This document shows, one piece after another, positions 1 through 13,608 of a stretch of 64,000 bases of DNA; the first letter of the stretch is position 1, and the number at the start of each line of letters is the position of its first letter. Position numbers and translations under genes: made by a program. Source of the DNA: Candidatus Westeberhardia cardiocondylae (GTDB lineage Bacteria; Pseudomonadota; Gammaproteobacteria; Enterobacterales; Enterobacteriaceae); assembly GCA_024648785.1 (NCBI GenBank), contig JABYQB010000003.1, positions 1-64,000 of the forward strand, in the 5' to 3' direction. Below the pieces are notes generated by a model, which was not told the DNA's origin, ran no database searches, and was given only the letters and a program-made list of their open reading frames with translations.

Positions 1-320
1 TAAAATATGTAATATTATTATACAAATAGTAATATATAAAAAAATAACAAAATAAATTTTAAGAAATATTTAATTTAAATTTAAAAATTTTAATTTTACA
101 AACAATTCTGTTATATTTACAAATTAATTACATTAGACATAAATTTAAAATATTAAATAAATTATTAATTTAAAATTAAAATACATATTTATATTTTATA
201 TATTTAAAAACTAACATTTTATTATTAAGTATAAATATAATATTCTTAAAAAAATTATAATAATTCACTAAAATTTTTCTTTACAACAAAAATTGTAAAA
301 AAAATAAATACTTCATAAAA
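1..320. other. AT-rich spacer upstream of dnaN
   Basis: No ORF, tRNA or convincing DnaA box (TTATNCACA) is visible. C clearly exceeds G on the + strand. In relatives dnaA usually precedes dnaN, but the window starts too close to tell whether dnaA exists here. Confidence 0.6.
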
Positions 321-1430
321 ATGAAATTTATTATTGATAGAGAAGATTTATTAAATCCATTGCAAAAAATTAGTGGTTCTTTATTACATAATTCTACATT
401 ACCAATTTTAAATTATTTATTGTTAAAGGTAATAAAAAACTATTTGTTAATAATTGTAGCAAATTTCGAAATAGAAATTATTTCAAAAATTAAATTAATA
501 CAAAAATATGAAGAAGGAAGTATAACAATACATTCAAAAAAATTTTTCAATATTTGCCGTTCTTTATCACCAGGATCAAAAATTATTATTAGTACAAAAA
601 ATAAAAAAATAATAATAAAATCAGAAAAAAGTTATTTTTTTCTTTCTACTTTACCACCATCTGAATTTCCTGTTATAAACATAGAAAAAAACATAACAAA
701 AATTGAATTTAATACTGAAAAAGTTATAAAAGAATTAATTGAATTAACATATTTTTCTATGGCAAACCAAGATATTCGTCATTATTTAAATGGAATGTTT
801 TTAAAAATCACAAATGACTATATAAAATCTGTAACAACAGACGGACATCGTTTATCAATTTGTACAATAACACATAATACAAAAATAAATAAAACACTTT
901 CCATTATTATACCAAGAAAAGGAATAATAGAACTATTTAAAATTTTAAAAAATATTAAAAACAATCCTATTAAACTAAATATTAGTAATAACAATATAAG
1001 AATTATAGCAAACAATTTTATATTTACATCCAAACTAATTGATGGATCTTTTCCACATTATAAACATATTTTACCAAAAAATAATAATATAATTTTAGAA
1101 ATAGATACTATGAAACTAAAAAATGCAATTACACGTGTATCTATATTATCTAATGAAAAATTTCGTGGTATCAGAATGAATATAACAAAAAATAACTTAA
1201 AAATTACATCAAATAATTCAAATCAAGAAGAAGCCGAAGAAACACTAGATGTAGTATATAATAATAAAGATATAGAAATTTGTTTGAATTCACGTTACAT
1301 TCTTGATATATTAAATACATTAAAATGCGAAAAAATAAAAATTTCATTAATTAATGAATATTCTAGTGTACAAATTGAAAATGTAAAAAATAAAAAATCA
1401 ATTTATATTGTTATGCCAATGAAATTATAA
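321..1430 (+). CDS. dnaN: DNA polymerase III beta sliding clamp
   Basis: DnaN forms the dimeric ring that tethers DNA polymerase III to DNA and recruits other replication proteins. The 369-residue product matches the E. coli clamp (366 aa) along its whole length. It starts with MKFIIDREDLL, has the domain 2 signature around DIRHYLNGMFL and TDGHRLS, and ends with YIVMPMKL, like the family's conserved VMPMRL tail. It heads the pair dnaN-gyrB; recF, which lies between them in E. coli, is missing. The ATG is chosen because the homology begins there. No strong Shine-Dalgarno sequence is visible. Identification is secure. Confidence 0.97.
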   Translation: MKFIIDREDLLNPLQKISGSLLHNSTLPILNYLLLKVIKNYLLIIVANFEIEIISKIKLIQKYEEGSITIHSKKFFNICRSLSPGSKIIISTKNKKIIIKSEKSYFFLSTLPPSEFPVINIEKNITKIEFNTEKVIKELIELTYFSMANQDIRHYLNGMFLKITNDYIKSVTTDGHRLSICTITHNTKINKTLSIIIPRKGIIELFKILKNIKNNPIKLNISNNNIRIIANNFIFTSKLIDGSFPHYKHILPKNNNIILEIDTMKLKNAITRVSILSNEKFRGIRMNITKNNLKITSNNSNQEEAEETLDVVYNNKDIEICLNSRYILDILNTLKCEKIKISLINEYSSVQIENVKNKKSIYIVMPMKL

Positions 1431-1597
1431 ATTGTACTTTAATTATAAATATACAATCATATTTATGATAAATATATATATATAAAATACCTATTAAAAT
1501 GTAAATAAACAATTTAAATAAAAATTATTAATAATTTAAAACATCAAAAAATTTATAAAAAATTAATAAATATAAATAAAAATTTATATAATAATAA

Positions 1598-4105
<2,508 letters not shown>

Positions 4106-4903
4106 CAAATTAAAATAAATTAAAAAAAATTATTTATTTTATAATATTTTCATTACATTTAAAATCATTAAAAATCACTATAAATATAAAATATTTTAAT
4201 ACAGAATAAATAAATTTATAAAATAATTTTATTAATGAATAATTAAGAAAAAAATAAAATAATCACAATATTAATAAATATTACATTATAATTATAAAAT
4301 TAATTAATCTGAAATATTCAGTTCAATTTTCTTTAATTATAAAATAAAATGGAAATTTTACATATAAAAATTAATACTCAAAAAAAATATTATACATATA
4401 CAAAACCTAATATTTATTTTTATAATATACATGTAATTATAAAGAATAATGATTTAATATTTTGTAAAAATTTAATTAAAATGTGAAAATCTTTAAAATT
4501 AATTTTGATTTAAAATTAATAATTTTATCTCATACATAAAATAATTAATAAAATTAAAATATAATAAATATATAATCTTCAAAAATACAATATTTAATTG
4601 TATTTAAAATTATCAAAGAAAACAAAAATAAACATATAATTTCTTATTTTTAAGATTCACACATTATTACTCATAATACAAAATATTCTATTAAATATAA
4701 AAATCTTAAATATTTTACAAATTCTTTAATTATAAAAATATCAACAATTCAATTGTTTAAATAAACTATTATAATATATTCAAAAAAAAATAAAATATGT
4801 AAAATTTTAAAAATTTTATTTATATAAATAAACATACAATTAAATAACATAATTGAAAAATCATAAAATATTTTAATATTTATCATTATAAGGATAAATT
4901 ATC
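4106..4903. other. Long AT-rich spacer, gyrB-murJ
   Basis: About 800 nt of nearly pure A and T. It holds one 45-codon ORF (4349-4486) that I do not recognise and consider likely chance. There are a few tiny hairpins only (for example CTGAA-ATA-TTCAG). An AAGGA ribosome binding site sits just before murJ. Confidence 0.5.
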
Positions 4904-6442
4904 ATGAATCTATTAAAATCATTAATTACAATAAGTTTTGTAACTTTTTTATCTAGAATATTAGGTTTTATTCGTGATGCTATAATAGCAAAAACATTTG
5001 GAGCTGGGATAGCAACAGACGCTTTTTTTCTTGCATTTAAATTACCAAATTTATTAAGAAGAATATTCTCAGATGGAATATTTTCGCAAATATTTATACC
5101 AATACTTGAAGAACATAAAAACAAAAAAAAAGAAACATCAATAAAAACATTAATATCTTGTACAACAGGTTTATTTATATTAATATTAATTATAACCTCA
5201 ATCATTGGAGTATTAATAGCACCATGGATTGTAATAATAATTGCCCCAGGTTTTTTAGATATACCAGAAAAATTTACTTTAACAATAAAATTACTTCGAC
5301 TCACTTTCCCTTATATTATATTAATTTCATTAGCATCTCTAGTAACAGCTGTTCTTAATACATGGAATCGTTTTCTAATACCAGCATTTTCTCCAACATT
5401 ATTAAATTTTAGTATAATAATGTTTACAATTTTTGGAACATCCTTTTTTCATCCACCAATTTTAGCACTAGCATGGGCTGTAATATTAGGAGGTTTTCTT
5501 CAACTAAGTTATCAACTTCCAGAATTAAAAAAAATAAAAATGCTTGTATTTCCAAGTTTAAAATTTAAAAATAACGAAATATGGAATATGTTAAAATCAG
5601 TAGGACCTGCCATTATTTGTGTATCAATTAATCAAATATCAAATATTATTAATACAATTTTTTCGTCATATTTAACATCAGGTTCAATATCATGGATATA
5701 TTATGCCGATCGTTTAATGGAAATACCATCAGGATTACATGGAATAGCTTTAAGCAATATTTTATTATCTGTATTATCCAGAAATTACTGTTGCGGCAAT
5801 TATAAAGAATATTCCCGTTTACTAGATTGGGGGTTAAGAATATGTTTTATACTAGGATTTCCAAGTGCAATAGTTTTAGGTATGTTAGCACATCCTTTAG
5901 TTGCAACATTATTTCAATATGGACAATTTACTTCATTTGACACACTAATGACAAAACAAGCTCTTATTAGTTACTCAATAGGAGTTATAGGTTTTCTTGG
6001 TGTTAAAGTATTAAGTCCAGCTTTTTATTCTAGAAAAGATATTAAAACTCCAATAAATATGGCAATAATTACTGTTTTATCTACTCAAATAATAAATATA
6101 GCATGTATTAACACTTTAAAACATATTAGCTTATCATTATCAATAAGTTTAGGATCTTGTATAAATTTTGCTTTACTATATTGGCAATTACGAAAAAAAA
6201 AAATATTTACACCACAACCAGGGTGGTTAAATTTTCTATTTCGTTTACTAATTGCGTCAAGTGCTATGATAATAATACTATTTATAGTATTACAAATTAT
6301 GCCGGATTGGGGGACAGGAAATATGGTTGATAGATTATTAAGATTAACTAGTGTAGTTATAATAGGTATATTATCCTATTTAACAGTATTATGGATAATA
6401 GGATTTTCCTTAAAATATTTTTCTTATTTTATAAATGATTAA
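4904..6442 (+). CDS. murJ: Lipid II flippase MurJ (MviN)
   Basis: MurJ moves lipid II, the peptidoglycan precursor, across the inner membrane. The 512-residue protein (E. coli 511) has the expected many hydrophobic segments of a MOP-superfamily transporter. It carries family signatures at the N-terminus (SRILGFIRDAIIAKTFGAG) and mid-protein (YYADRLMEIPSGLHGIALS). The start has a good AAGGA ribosome binding site about 8 nt upstream. The gene converges on argS with a 28-nt gap. Keeping murJ together with uppS and mepM implies the cell still makes and remodels some peptidoglycan. Confidence 0.96.
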   Translation: MNLLKSLITISFVTFLSRILGFIRDAIIAKTFGAGIATDAFFLAFKLPNLLRRIFSDGIFSQIFIPILEEHKNKKKETSIKTLISCTTGLFILILIITSIIGVLIAPWIVIIIAPGFLDIPEKFTLTIKLLRLTFPYIILISLASLVTAVLNTWNRFLIPAFSPTLLNFSIIMFTIFGTSFFHPPILALAWAVILGGFLQLSYQLPELKKIKMLVFPSLKFKNNEIWNMLKSVGPAIICVSINQISNIINTIFSSYLTSGSISWIYYADRLMEIPSGLHGIALSNILLSVLSRNYCCGNYKEYSRLLDWGLRICFILGFPSAIVLGMLAHPLVATLFQYGQFTSFDTLMTKQALISYSIGVIGFLGVKVLSPAFYSRKDIKTPINMAIITVLSTQIINIACINTLKHISLSLSISLGSCINFALLYWQLRKKKIFTPQPGWLNFLFRLLIASSAMIIILFIVLQIMPDWGTGNMVDRLLRLTSVVIIGILSYLTVLWIIGFSLKYFSYFIND

Positions 6443-6470
6443 ATTTAATTAACAAACAAAATTATATTTT

Positions 6471-8213
6471 TTACATTTTATGAACTATTTCAATACCTAA
6501 TAAATTTAATCCAATTTCCAATGTTTTAGAAATCAAAATTAATAATAAAATACGAGTTGTTCTTAACTCTTCAGTTTTAGCAAAAATAATTGGAAAATTT
6601 TCATAAAAAACAGAAAATAATACTGATAAATCGTATAAATAAGAACACAAAAGATTAGGAAAACCACGCCGATAAACAAGTAAAATAACTTCTTCAAACT
6701 TTAATAAATGTATAGCTAATTTAATCTCATGTTTCGTTTCTAATTTAATTTTACTTAAAATCAAATATTTAAAACTATATTTTTTATAATATTTTTCTAA
6801 CAAAGAAAAAATTCTAGTATAAGCATATTGTATATATAAAGAAGTATTTCCATTAAAATCTAAAACTTTATTCCAATCAAAAACATAGTTGATAGTTCTA
6901 TTTTTAGATAATTCATAATATTTTATAGCACCAATTCCAATTTTTTTTGCTAATTTTTCTAGAAGATTTTTAGAAATTTGTATATTTTTCTTTAAAATTA
7001 ATTTTTTTGCTCTTTTTATTGATTCATTTAATAAATCAACTAATTTTATTATCTTACCAGAACGTGTTTTAAATGGTTTACCATCTTTACCAAGTACCAT
7101 ACCAAATACATGATGTTCTAATAATACACCATTAGATATATAACCAGCTCTACGAGAAATTTCCCAAATTTTTATTAAATGTTGACATTGACGAAAATCA
7201 ACGTAATACACTATCCTATTAGCTTTAAAAATTTCACAACGATACTTAACAGCAGCAATATCAGTACTTGAATATAAATACGAACCATCTTTTTTTCTAA
7301 TAATTACACCAGTAAATTTTACTTTATCTTTATTAATATTATCTAAATATACAATAACAGCACCATGATCATTAAAAGCTAATCCCTTATTCTTTAAATC
7401 TTTCACAATATCAGGTAACATATAATTATACATACTTTCACCCATATAATTAATTTTGTTTAATGTAATATTCAACAAATCATAAATCTTTTGATTTTCC
7501 ATAATACTAAGACAAATTAAATTTTTCCAAATTACTCTACAATCATTATCACCATTTTGTAACTTCACAACACAATTATGTGCTTTATTAAAAAATGACA
7601 AATCACTATTATATTTTTTTCTAGCAATACTATAATAAATACCTAATTCAGATATAGAAATATTATTACTATCAATTTTCATATCTTGTAAATAAGCAAT
7701 TAACATACCAAACTGTGTTCCCCAATCTCCTACATGATTTGATCTAATTACACAATATCCCAAAAATTCAGAAATTCTAACAAAAGTGTCACCAATAATT
7801 GTTGATCTCATATGCCCAACATGCATTTCTTTAGCAATATTTGGAGACGAATAATCAACAACAATATTTTTATTTTCGGTAGAAAAAGCAATACCTAAAC
7901 GAGAAGAATGTAAAATTTTAATAAGATTTTTTGATAACCATTTAGGATTTAGAAAAATATTAATAAAACCTGGAGAAATAACATTAATATTTGAAGAAAT
8001 ATCTTTTAAATCTAAAACACTAACTATCCTTTTTGCTAATTCTAAAGAAGAAAATCCAATATTTTTAGCAATCTTCATTATTCCATCAACCTGATAATCT
8101 CCATATTCATCCCTCTTAGATGGATGTACTTTCAATTCAAAATCTATAGATAATTTTGTTACAATAAATAATGCTTTGTTAATTTTTTTCGATAAAATAT
8201 AACTAATATTCAT
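6471..8213 (-). CDS. argS: Arginyl-tRNA synthetase
   Basis: Class I synthetase that charges tRNA-Arg, including the tRNA-Arg(UCU) of this window. About 580 residues, against 577 in E. coli. The HIGH-type motif is HVGH in KEMHVGHMRSTIIGD, the KMSK-type loop is degenerate as is usual for ArgS (GKPFKTRSG), and the C-terminal anticodon-binding domain ends in GIEIVHKM. The start is set at the ATG giving MNISYILSKK, which aligns with E. coli MNIQALLSEK. A TTG three codons upstream is an alternative. Like other minus-strand genes here, it encodes a protein richer in V, G, L and F than plus-strand genes. Confidence 0.97.
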   Translation of the reverse strand: MNISYILSKKINKALFIVTKLSIDFELKVHPSKRDEYGDYQVDGIMKIAKNIGFSSLELAKRIVSVLDLKDISSNINVISPGFINIFLNPKWLSKNLIKILHSSRLGIAFSTENKNIVVDYSSPNIAKEMHVGHMRSTIIGDTFVRISEFLGYCVIRSNHVGDWGTQFGMLIAYLQDMKIDSNNISISELGIYYSIARKKYNSDLSFFNKAHNCVVKLQNGDNDCRVIWKNLICLSIMENQKIYDLLNITLNKINYMGESMYNYMLPDIVKDLKNKGLAFNDHGAVIVYLDNINKDKVKFTGVIIRKKDGSYLYSSTDIAAVKYRCEIFKANRIVYYVDFRQCQHLIKIWEISRRAGYISNGVLLEHHVFGMVLGKDGKPFKTRSGKIIKLVDLLNESIKRAKKLILKKNIQISKNLLEKLAKKIGIGAIKYYELSKNRTINYVFDWNKVLDFNGNTSLYIQYAYTRIFSLLEKYYKKYSFKYLILSKIKLETKHEIKLAIHLLKFEEVILLVYRRGFPNLLCSYLYDLSVLFSVFYENFPIIFAKTEELRTTRILLLILISKTLEIGLNLLGIEIVHKM

Positions 8214-8868
8214 ATTAAACAATATTCTTCAATATTTTAAAATAATTAAAATTTTTAAACAAAATATAAATATTAAAACATTTAAATTTCAATTAAATAA
8301 ACTTTAAAAAATTTAATTTAATAAAATTACATACAAATTTATTATAAAATTTTCATAATAAATATGATAATTAAGTATAATTAGTATCTAAATAATACAA
8401 ACAAATATTGTAATTATTCATAAAAAATATATATAAGAATAAAATAATTACTTTAAACTAATTTAATATATTTAAATATATAATAAAAAATTAAAATTAA
8501 TATTTAAAATTATATAAATTATAAATATTATTTAAACATGTAAAATAAAATATTTATTTTTTAATAAATAAAATAAACTAATTTAATAATTAATAATATA
8601 AAACATTATAATAAATTATAAATAACATAATCAATACTATTATTTTAAATAAATACATATATTTAAAAAAACACAATATATTTTGATCAAATTTTTTGTT
8701 AGAATCAAAATTATATTATTATATAAATTAATATCTATTTTTAATAAAATATATTAATTATATTTTTGATATATTAAATTTATTTCTAAAAACATTATTA
8801 ATTATTTTATTAATATAAAATATTAAATTTATATTATAAAATCTAAATAAATATATTAAAATAAAATT
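8214..8868. other. AT-rich spacer, argS-aspS
   Basis: Divergent spacer of about 650 nt, which should carry the promoters of argS and aspS. I see no ORF or RNA gene. An imperfect inverted repeat (arms around ATTTTGAT, near 8680-8715) is the only structure and is weak in such AT-rich DNA. Confidence 0.5.
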
Positions 8869-10587
8869 ATGAATATTCTATATTGCGGTCAATTAAATAA
8901 AACACATATTAATAAAAAAGTTACACTATATGGCTGGGTAAATAATTTCAGAAATCTTGGAAATATTATTTTTATTGAAATAAGAGATTGGACTGGAATT
9001 ATACAAATATTTGTTAATATTAACAAAAAAGAAATTTTTCTACAAGCTTCTAAAGTACGTCATGAATTTTGTGTAAAAGTACAAGGTATAGTTTGTGTAA
9101 GACCAAAAAATCAAATTAATCACAATATGTCAACTGGATTCATAGAAATTTGTACAACAAATCTTATTATTTTAAATGAATCTAAACCTCTACCAATAGA
9201 CAATAATAAAAAGAATATTGAAGAAAAACGATTAAAATTTCGTTATCTTGATCTACGTAGACCTATAATGATAAATAGATTAAAAACAAGGGCAAAAGTT
9301 AATAATATTGTGCGAAACTTTATGAACACAAATAAATTTTTGGAAATAGAAACACCAATTTTAAGTAAAATAACATTGGAGGGGGCAAAAAATTTTTTAA
9401 TTAAAACACAACAAGAAAAATTTTTTTCTTTGCCACAATCACCCCAAATTTTTAAACAACTTCTTATGATATCAGGATTTAATCGTTATTATCAAATAAC
9501 AAAATGTTTTAGAAATGAAGATTCACGTTCTGATAGACAACCAGAATTTACACAAATTGATATAGAAGCATCTTTTACAACATCAAAAAAGATTATAAAA
9601 ATAACAGAAAAACTTATATGTAAAATTTGGAAAAAAATTCTTGGAATAAAACTTAAAAAGTTCCAACAAATAACTTATTATAATTCTATAAAAAAATTCG
9701 GTTCTGATAAACCAGATCTAAGAAATCCAATAGAATTTTATGATATAACCAATATCATAAAAAATGACAAATTAAAAATGATTTTTGAATTAGATAATAT
9801 AAAACATAAAATTATTTCAATGCGCTTACCAAATTGTATTAAATTTAATCAACAAGTAATTGATAATTACTATAAATATAAAAAACTTTATAAAATAAAA
9901 AATAAAGAAATATTATGGATAAAAATTTATCAATATCATAATGAAACATATGAAATTAAAAGTTCAATAATAAACATTATAAATCAAAAAACTATAAATA
10001 ATATTATAATTAAAAGTAAAGGTTGTGTTGGTGATACTCTTATATTACTTCATTTTAATAATGATAAAAATATCATAAAATATATGAATAAATTAAGAAT
10101 AAATTTTATTAAAAATTTAAATATTATAAATAATGAAAAATGGTCACCATTATGGATAATAAATTTTCCTATGTTTAAACAACTAGATGATAAAACAATA
10201 ATACCAACACATCATCCGTTTTCTGCTCCAAAAAAAATTAAAAATATAAATAATTTAATAAAACGTCCTTTATCGATTATATCAGACTCCTATGACATGA
10301 TAATTAATGGATACGAAATTGGAAGTGGTTCAGTACGAATAAATACAAGTAAAATGCAAAAAATAATTTTTGACATATTAAATCTTAATACAAAACAACA
10401 AAAAAAAATGTTTGACTTCTTTTTGAATGCATTGAAATATGGTACCCCACCACATGCAGGTTTCGCGTTTGGTTTAGATAGAATAATGATGTTATTAACA
10501 AATACAAATAATATACGTGATATTATCGCATTTCCAAAAACAACGTCAGGAATTGATCTTATGACAGATTCACCAAATTATCTGTAA
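8869..10587 (+). CDS. aspS: Aspartyl-tRNA synthetase
   Basis: Class II synthetase that charges tRNA-Asp. 572 residues (E. coli 590). An N-terminal OB-fold (residues 1-105, starting YCGQLNKTHINKK) binds the anticodon. Motif 2 (FRNEDSRSDRQPEFTQID) and motif 3 (GFAFGLDRIMML) of the catalytic core are intact. The bacterial insertion (GAD) domain, roughly residues 280-400, is much more diverged and lysine-rich than the core. The C-terminus ends about 20 residues early. It precedes yebC as in E. coli; ruvC, the next gene there, is gone. Confidence 0.96.
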   Translation: MNILYCGQLNKTHINKKVTLYGWVNNFRNLGNIIFIEIRDWTGIIQIFVNINKKEIFLQASKVRHEFCVKVQGIVCVRPKNQINHNMSTGFIEICTTNLIILNESKPLPIDNNKKNIEEKRLKFRYLDLRRPIMINRLKTRAKVNNIVRNFMNTNKFLEIETPILSKITLEGAKNFLIKTQQEKFFSLPQSPQIFKQLLMISGFNRYYQITKCFRNEDSRSDRQPEFTQIDIEASFTTSKKIIKITEKLICKIWKKILGIKLKKFQQITYYNSIKKFGSDKPDLRNPIEFYDITNIIKNDKLKMIFELDNIKHKIISMRLPNCIKFNQQVIDNYYKYKKLYKIKNKEILWIKIYQYHNETYEIKSSIINIINQKTINNIIIKSKGCVGDTLILLHFNNDKNIIKYMNKLRINFIKNLNIINNEKWSPLWIINFPMFKQLDDKTIIPTHHPFSAPKKIKNINNLIKRPLSIISDSYDMIINGYEIGSGSVRINTSKMQKIIFDILNLNTKQQKKMFDFFLNALKYGTPPHAGFAFGLDRIMMLLTNTNNIRDIIAFPKTTSGIDLMTDSPNYL

Positions 10588-10878
10588 TAAATTACATATA
10601 ATTTCAAAAAACTATCCATTATATATTTTTTATTTACAAATTACATAAATAAAATAAAAAAATTAAATATTACACTTATTTATAATATTAATAATTTAAT
10701 ATATATAAAAATAAATAATTTTATATTTACTTTATTAAAAATTATGAAAATATAAAAAATTTTAAAATACTTTAAATTTATAAATTATTAATAAAAATTA
10801 AATTAATTATTAAATAACTTTAAATATATATACATTTATTACATAACATTTGTTTAAAATGAAAATATTGAGGGAAAA

Positions 10879-11598
10879 ATGTCAGGTCATAACAAATGGT
10901 CAAAAATAAAACATAAAAAAACTTTAAAAGACAAAAAAAAAGGAGAAAAATTTACTAAAATCATTAAAAAATTAAAAAATACATATATATTATCCAAATC
11001 AAATTCAAATCTTAACTCAAAAGTACAATCATTAATAAATAAAGCTTTATCAAATAATATATCAAGAAAAACATTATATAATGCTATTACAAATAATAAA
11101 AATAAAAAAAAAATAAATATAACTTATGAAGGATATGGCCCTGGTGGAATAGCAATAATATTACAATGTTATAGTGAAAATAAAAATAAAACATTACAAG
11201 AACTACGGTGTGCTTTTAAAAAATTTGGAGGAAAATTAGGTAATACTGGATCAGTAATGCATTTATTTAAAACAATAGGAGTAATAAAATTAACAAATAA
11301 AAAAAACAGTAAAATTACTGAAGATAAAATAATAGAAATAGCAATAAAAATTTTAGCAAAAGATATAATATTCAAAAAAAACAATAAAATTATAATTTAT
11401 ACAACAAAAAAAAATTTTGAAAATTCAAAATTAAAATTAATATCATATGGATTAACTATAATATCATCAAAAATAATAAATATTCCTATTAATAAAATTA
11501 GTACAAATATAAAAGATAATTTAAAATTTTCTTTATTAATAAAGATGATAAAAAATTTTATCGAAATAAAAAAAATATATCATAATGGAAATTGTTAA
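10879..11598 (+). CDS. yebC: YebC/TACO1-family protein
   Basis: 239 residues (E. coli 246). It starts with SGHNKWSKIKHKK, the family hallmark (AGHSKWANIKHRK type), has YEGYGPGGIAIILQC in the middle, and ends with KKIYHNGNC, matching the conserved VYHN tail. Older annotations call YebC a transcription regulator. Work on the TACO1/YebC family points instead to helping translation through difficult sequences such as proline runs. A GAGGG ribosome binding site precedes the ATG. Its place after aspS is ancestral. Its retention in so reduced a genome fits a translation role better than a regulatory one. Confidence 0.92.
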   Translation: MSGHNKWSKIKHKKTLKDKKKGEKFTKIIKKLKNTYILSKSNSNLNSKVQSLINKALSNNISRKTLYNAITNNKNKKKINITYEGYGPGGIAIILQCYSENKNKTLQELRCAFKKFGGKLGNTGSVMHLFKTIGVIKLTNKKNSKITEDKIIEIAIKILAKDIIFKKNNKIIIYTTKKNFENSKLKLISYGLTIISSKIINIPINKISTNIKDNLKFSLLIKMIKNFIEIKKIYHNGNC

Positions 11599-11891
11599 TA
11601 ATATTTTTTTAAAATTTAAAATATGAAAAATATAAAAAATGTTTAAAAAATACTACAATGATATTGTTTAATTTTACAAAATATAAAATTTATTAAAAAT
11701 ATGAAATTTATATTTAATTTATTAAATACTTTGAATATTCACTTTTTAATACGTATACATTACAATAAACAATTAAAATATTTTTTGTCAAAATATTTAA
11801 ATAAAATTAAAAATTTTAATAAAATAAATCAATATAAACATTAATTTTTTAAAGTTTTACATATAAATGTCATAATTACTTTTAATTAAAT

Positions 11892-13358
11892 ATGGAATAT
11901 AACAAATTATATAAAAAAAATAATAAAAATATATTCAAACAACCAAAACTATTTTATTTAATTTTTTCAATTGAAATATGGGAAAGATTTGGATATTATG
12001 GATTACAAGGAATATTTACAATATATTTAGTAAAAATGCTAGGATTATCAGAATCTGCATCTATTACTCTTTTTTCATCTTTTAGTGCATTGTCTTGCGG
12101 TTTTGTTGCAATAGGTGGTTGGTTAGGTGATAAAATATTAGGAACAAAACGAGTTATTACTCTTGGATTAATAGTATTAATTTTTGGATATAGTATGATA
12201 GCATTCTCAGAACACAGAATGTCCATAGTATATTTAGGTATGTCAACTATAGCCATAGGAAGTGGATTATTTAAAGCAAACCCATCAGCTTTATTATCAA
12301 CATGTTATAAAAAAGAAGATCCAAGATTAGATAGTGCTTTTACTATGTATTACATGGCAATTAATATTGGTTCATTTATATCAATGTTATTAACGCCTTG
12401 GATAGCAGTACATCATGGATGGAGTGTTGCTTTTTCCACTAGTATAGTAGGTATGATAATCACATTATTAAATTTTATTTTATTTAAAAACATAATTCAA
12501 AAATTTGGATCAAAACCAGATTTTACATCATTAAAATGGAATTTTTTATTCATAGTTATAATTGGTATAATTTTATTAATACCATTATCTTCTTGGTTAT
12601 TATACAACCCAAACATAACAAGAGCTACATTATTAATAACAACAATAATTGTTTTCATAATATTATTTTATGAAACAACACAACTTTATGGTATAAGAAA
12701 AAAAAAAATGTTAGCAGCAATTATTATGATGTTAGAAGCAATAATATTTTTCATATTATACAGTCAAATGCCAACATCATTAAATTTTTTTGCTATTCAT
12801 AACGTAGAAAAATATATATTTGGTATACAATTTGAACCAGAACAATATCAAGCACTAAATCCATTTTGGATTATTATTACTAGCCCTTTATTAACTATTA
12901 TATACAATAAAATTGGTGATAAATTTTCAATTCCATTTAAATTCGCTGTTGGTATGGCATTTTGTTCAATTTCATTCTTAATACTATCACTTGGAATACA
13001 ATTAACAGATGAATCAAGTATTGTTTCAATATATTGGCTAATTTTTAGTTATGCTTTACAAAGCATTGGAGAACTTATGATATCTGGTTTAGGACTTGCT
13101 ATGATAGCAAAACTTGTTCCAAAAAGATTAATGGGGTTCATTATGGGTTCATGGTTTCTAACTACAGCTACTTCTGCAATTATTGCTGGGTTTATTGCAA
13201 ATCTATCCGCTATTCCAAATTCATTAAATGATCCTAAAAAATCTATTATACTATATAATCAAGTATTCATAAAAATAGGAATTTTTTCAGGAATTATATC
13301 TATATTAATGTTATTTTTTGCTCCTAAAATAATTCAGCTCCTAAAAATGAAAAATTAA
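11892..13358 (+). CDS. dtpA: Proton-dependent di/tripeptide transporter
   Basis: POT/PTR-family major facilitator that imports di- and tripeptides with protons across the inner membrane. 488 residues, about 12-14 membrane segments. The POT signature is complete: [14 protein letters not shown] near residue 28, GGWLGDK, and the later block [26 protein letters not shown]. Residues [19 protein letters not shown] match E. coli DtpA (TppB/YdgR) very closely. tyrS follows on the other strand, as in the E. coli dtpA-gst-pdxY-tyrS region with the middle genes lost. In a symbiont lacking most amino-acid pathways this is a plausible main uptake route for host-derived amino acids. Confidence 0.93.
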   Translation: MEYNKLYKKNNKNIFKQPKLFYLIFSIEIWERFGYYGLQGIFTIYLVKMLGLSESASITLFSSFSALSCGFVAIGGWLGDKILGTKRVITLGLIVLIFGYSMIAFSEHRMSIVYLGMSTIAIGSGLFKANPSALLSTCYKKEDPRLDSAFTMYYMAINIGSFISMLLTPWIAVHHGWSVAFSTSIVGMIITLLNFILFKNIIQKFGSKPDFTSLKWNFLFIVIIGIILLIPLSSWLLYNPNITRATLLITTIIVFIILFYETTQLYGIRKKKMLAAIIMMLEAIIFFILYSQMPTSLNFFAIHNVEKYIFGIQFEPEQYQALNPFWIIITSPLLTIIYNKIGDKFSIPFKFAVGMAFCSISFLILSLGIQLTDESSIVSIYWLIFSYALQSIGELMISGLGLAMIAKLVPKRLMGFIMGSWFLTTATSAIIAGFIANLSAIPNSLNDPKKSIILYNQVFIKIGIFSGIISILMLFFAPKIIQLLKMKN

Positions 13359-13608
13359 TTTCTAATACCAATAAAGCATAAACAAATTATTTATCTTATA
13401 AAATAAATTATCAAACTTTTTTCAAATTAATTAATTAATTTCTATGTAAATAAATTTAAAAAAATATTTGTTTAATATTTTTAGTATTAAATTATTTATA
13501 TATTTAAATATTTTTTAAATATATTTTTAATTCAAATAAAATAATATTATTTAAACAATTAAATTATATAAACTAAAATATTAAATATTTAAAAATAAAA
13601 TAGATATT

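Noticed and set aside
1-320. Replication origin next to dnaN
   Set aside because: No DnaA box cluster is visible and the + strand skew does not change here; dnaN alone is not enough to place an origin.
4349-4486. 45-codon ORF starting MEILHIKINTQKK between gyrB and murJ
   Set aside because: No recognisable motif, no ribosome binding site, K/N/I/Y composition typical of chance translation, and an ORF of this size is plausible by chance in 800 nt read in six frames.
4873-5304. Minus-strand 143-codon reading frame opposite murJ
   Set aside because: It lies wholly antisense to the well-conserved murJ and has no recognisable motif; it is a shadow of that gene. The same applies to other antisense frames inside dtpA, mscM, clpB, rpsB and tsf.
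8675-8715. Imperfect inverted repeat upstream of aspS (arms ATTTTGAT)
   Set aside because: Short perfect core, bulged beyond it, all A/T around; not distinguishable from background in this composition.
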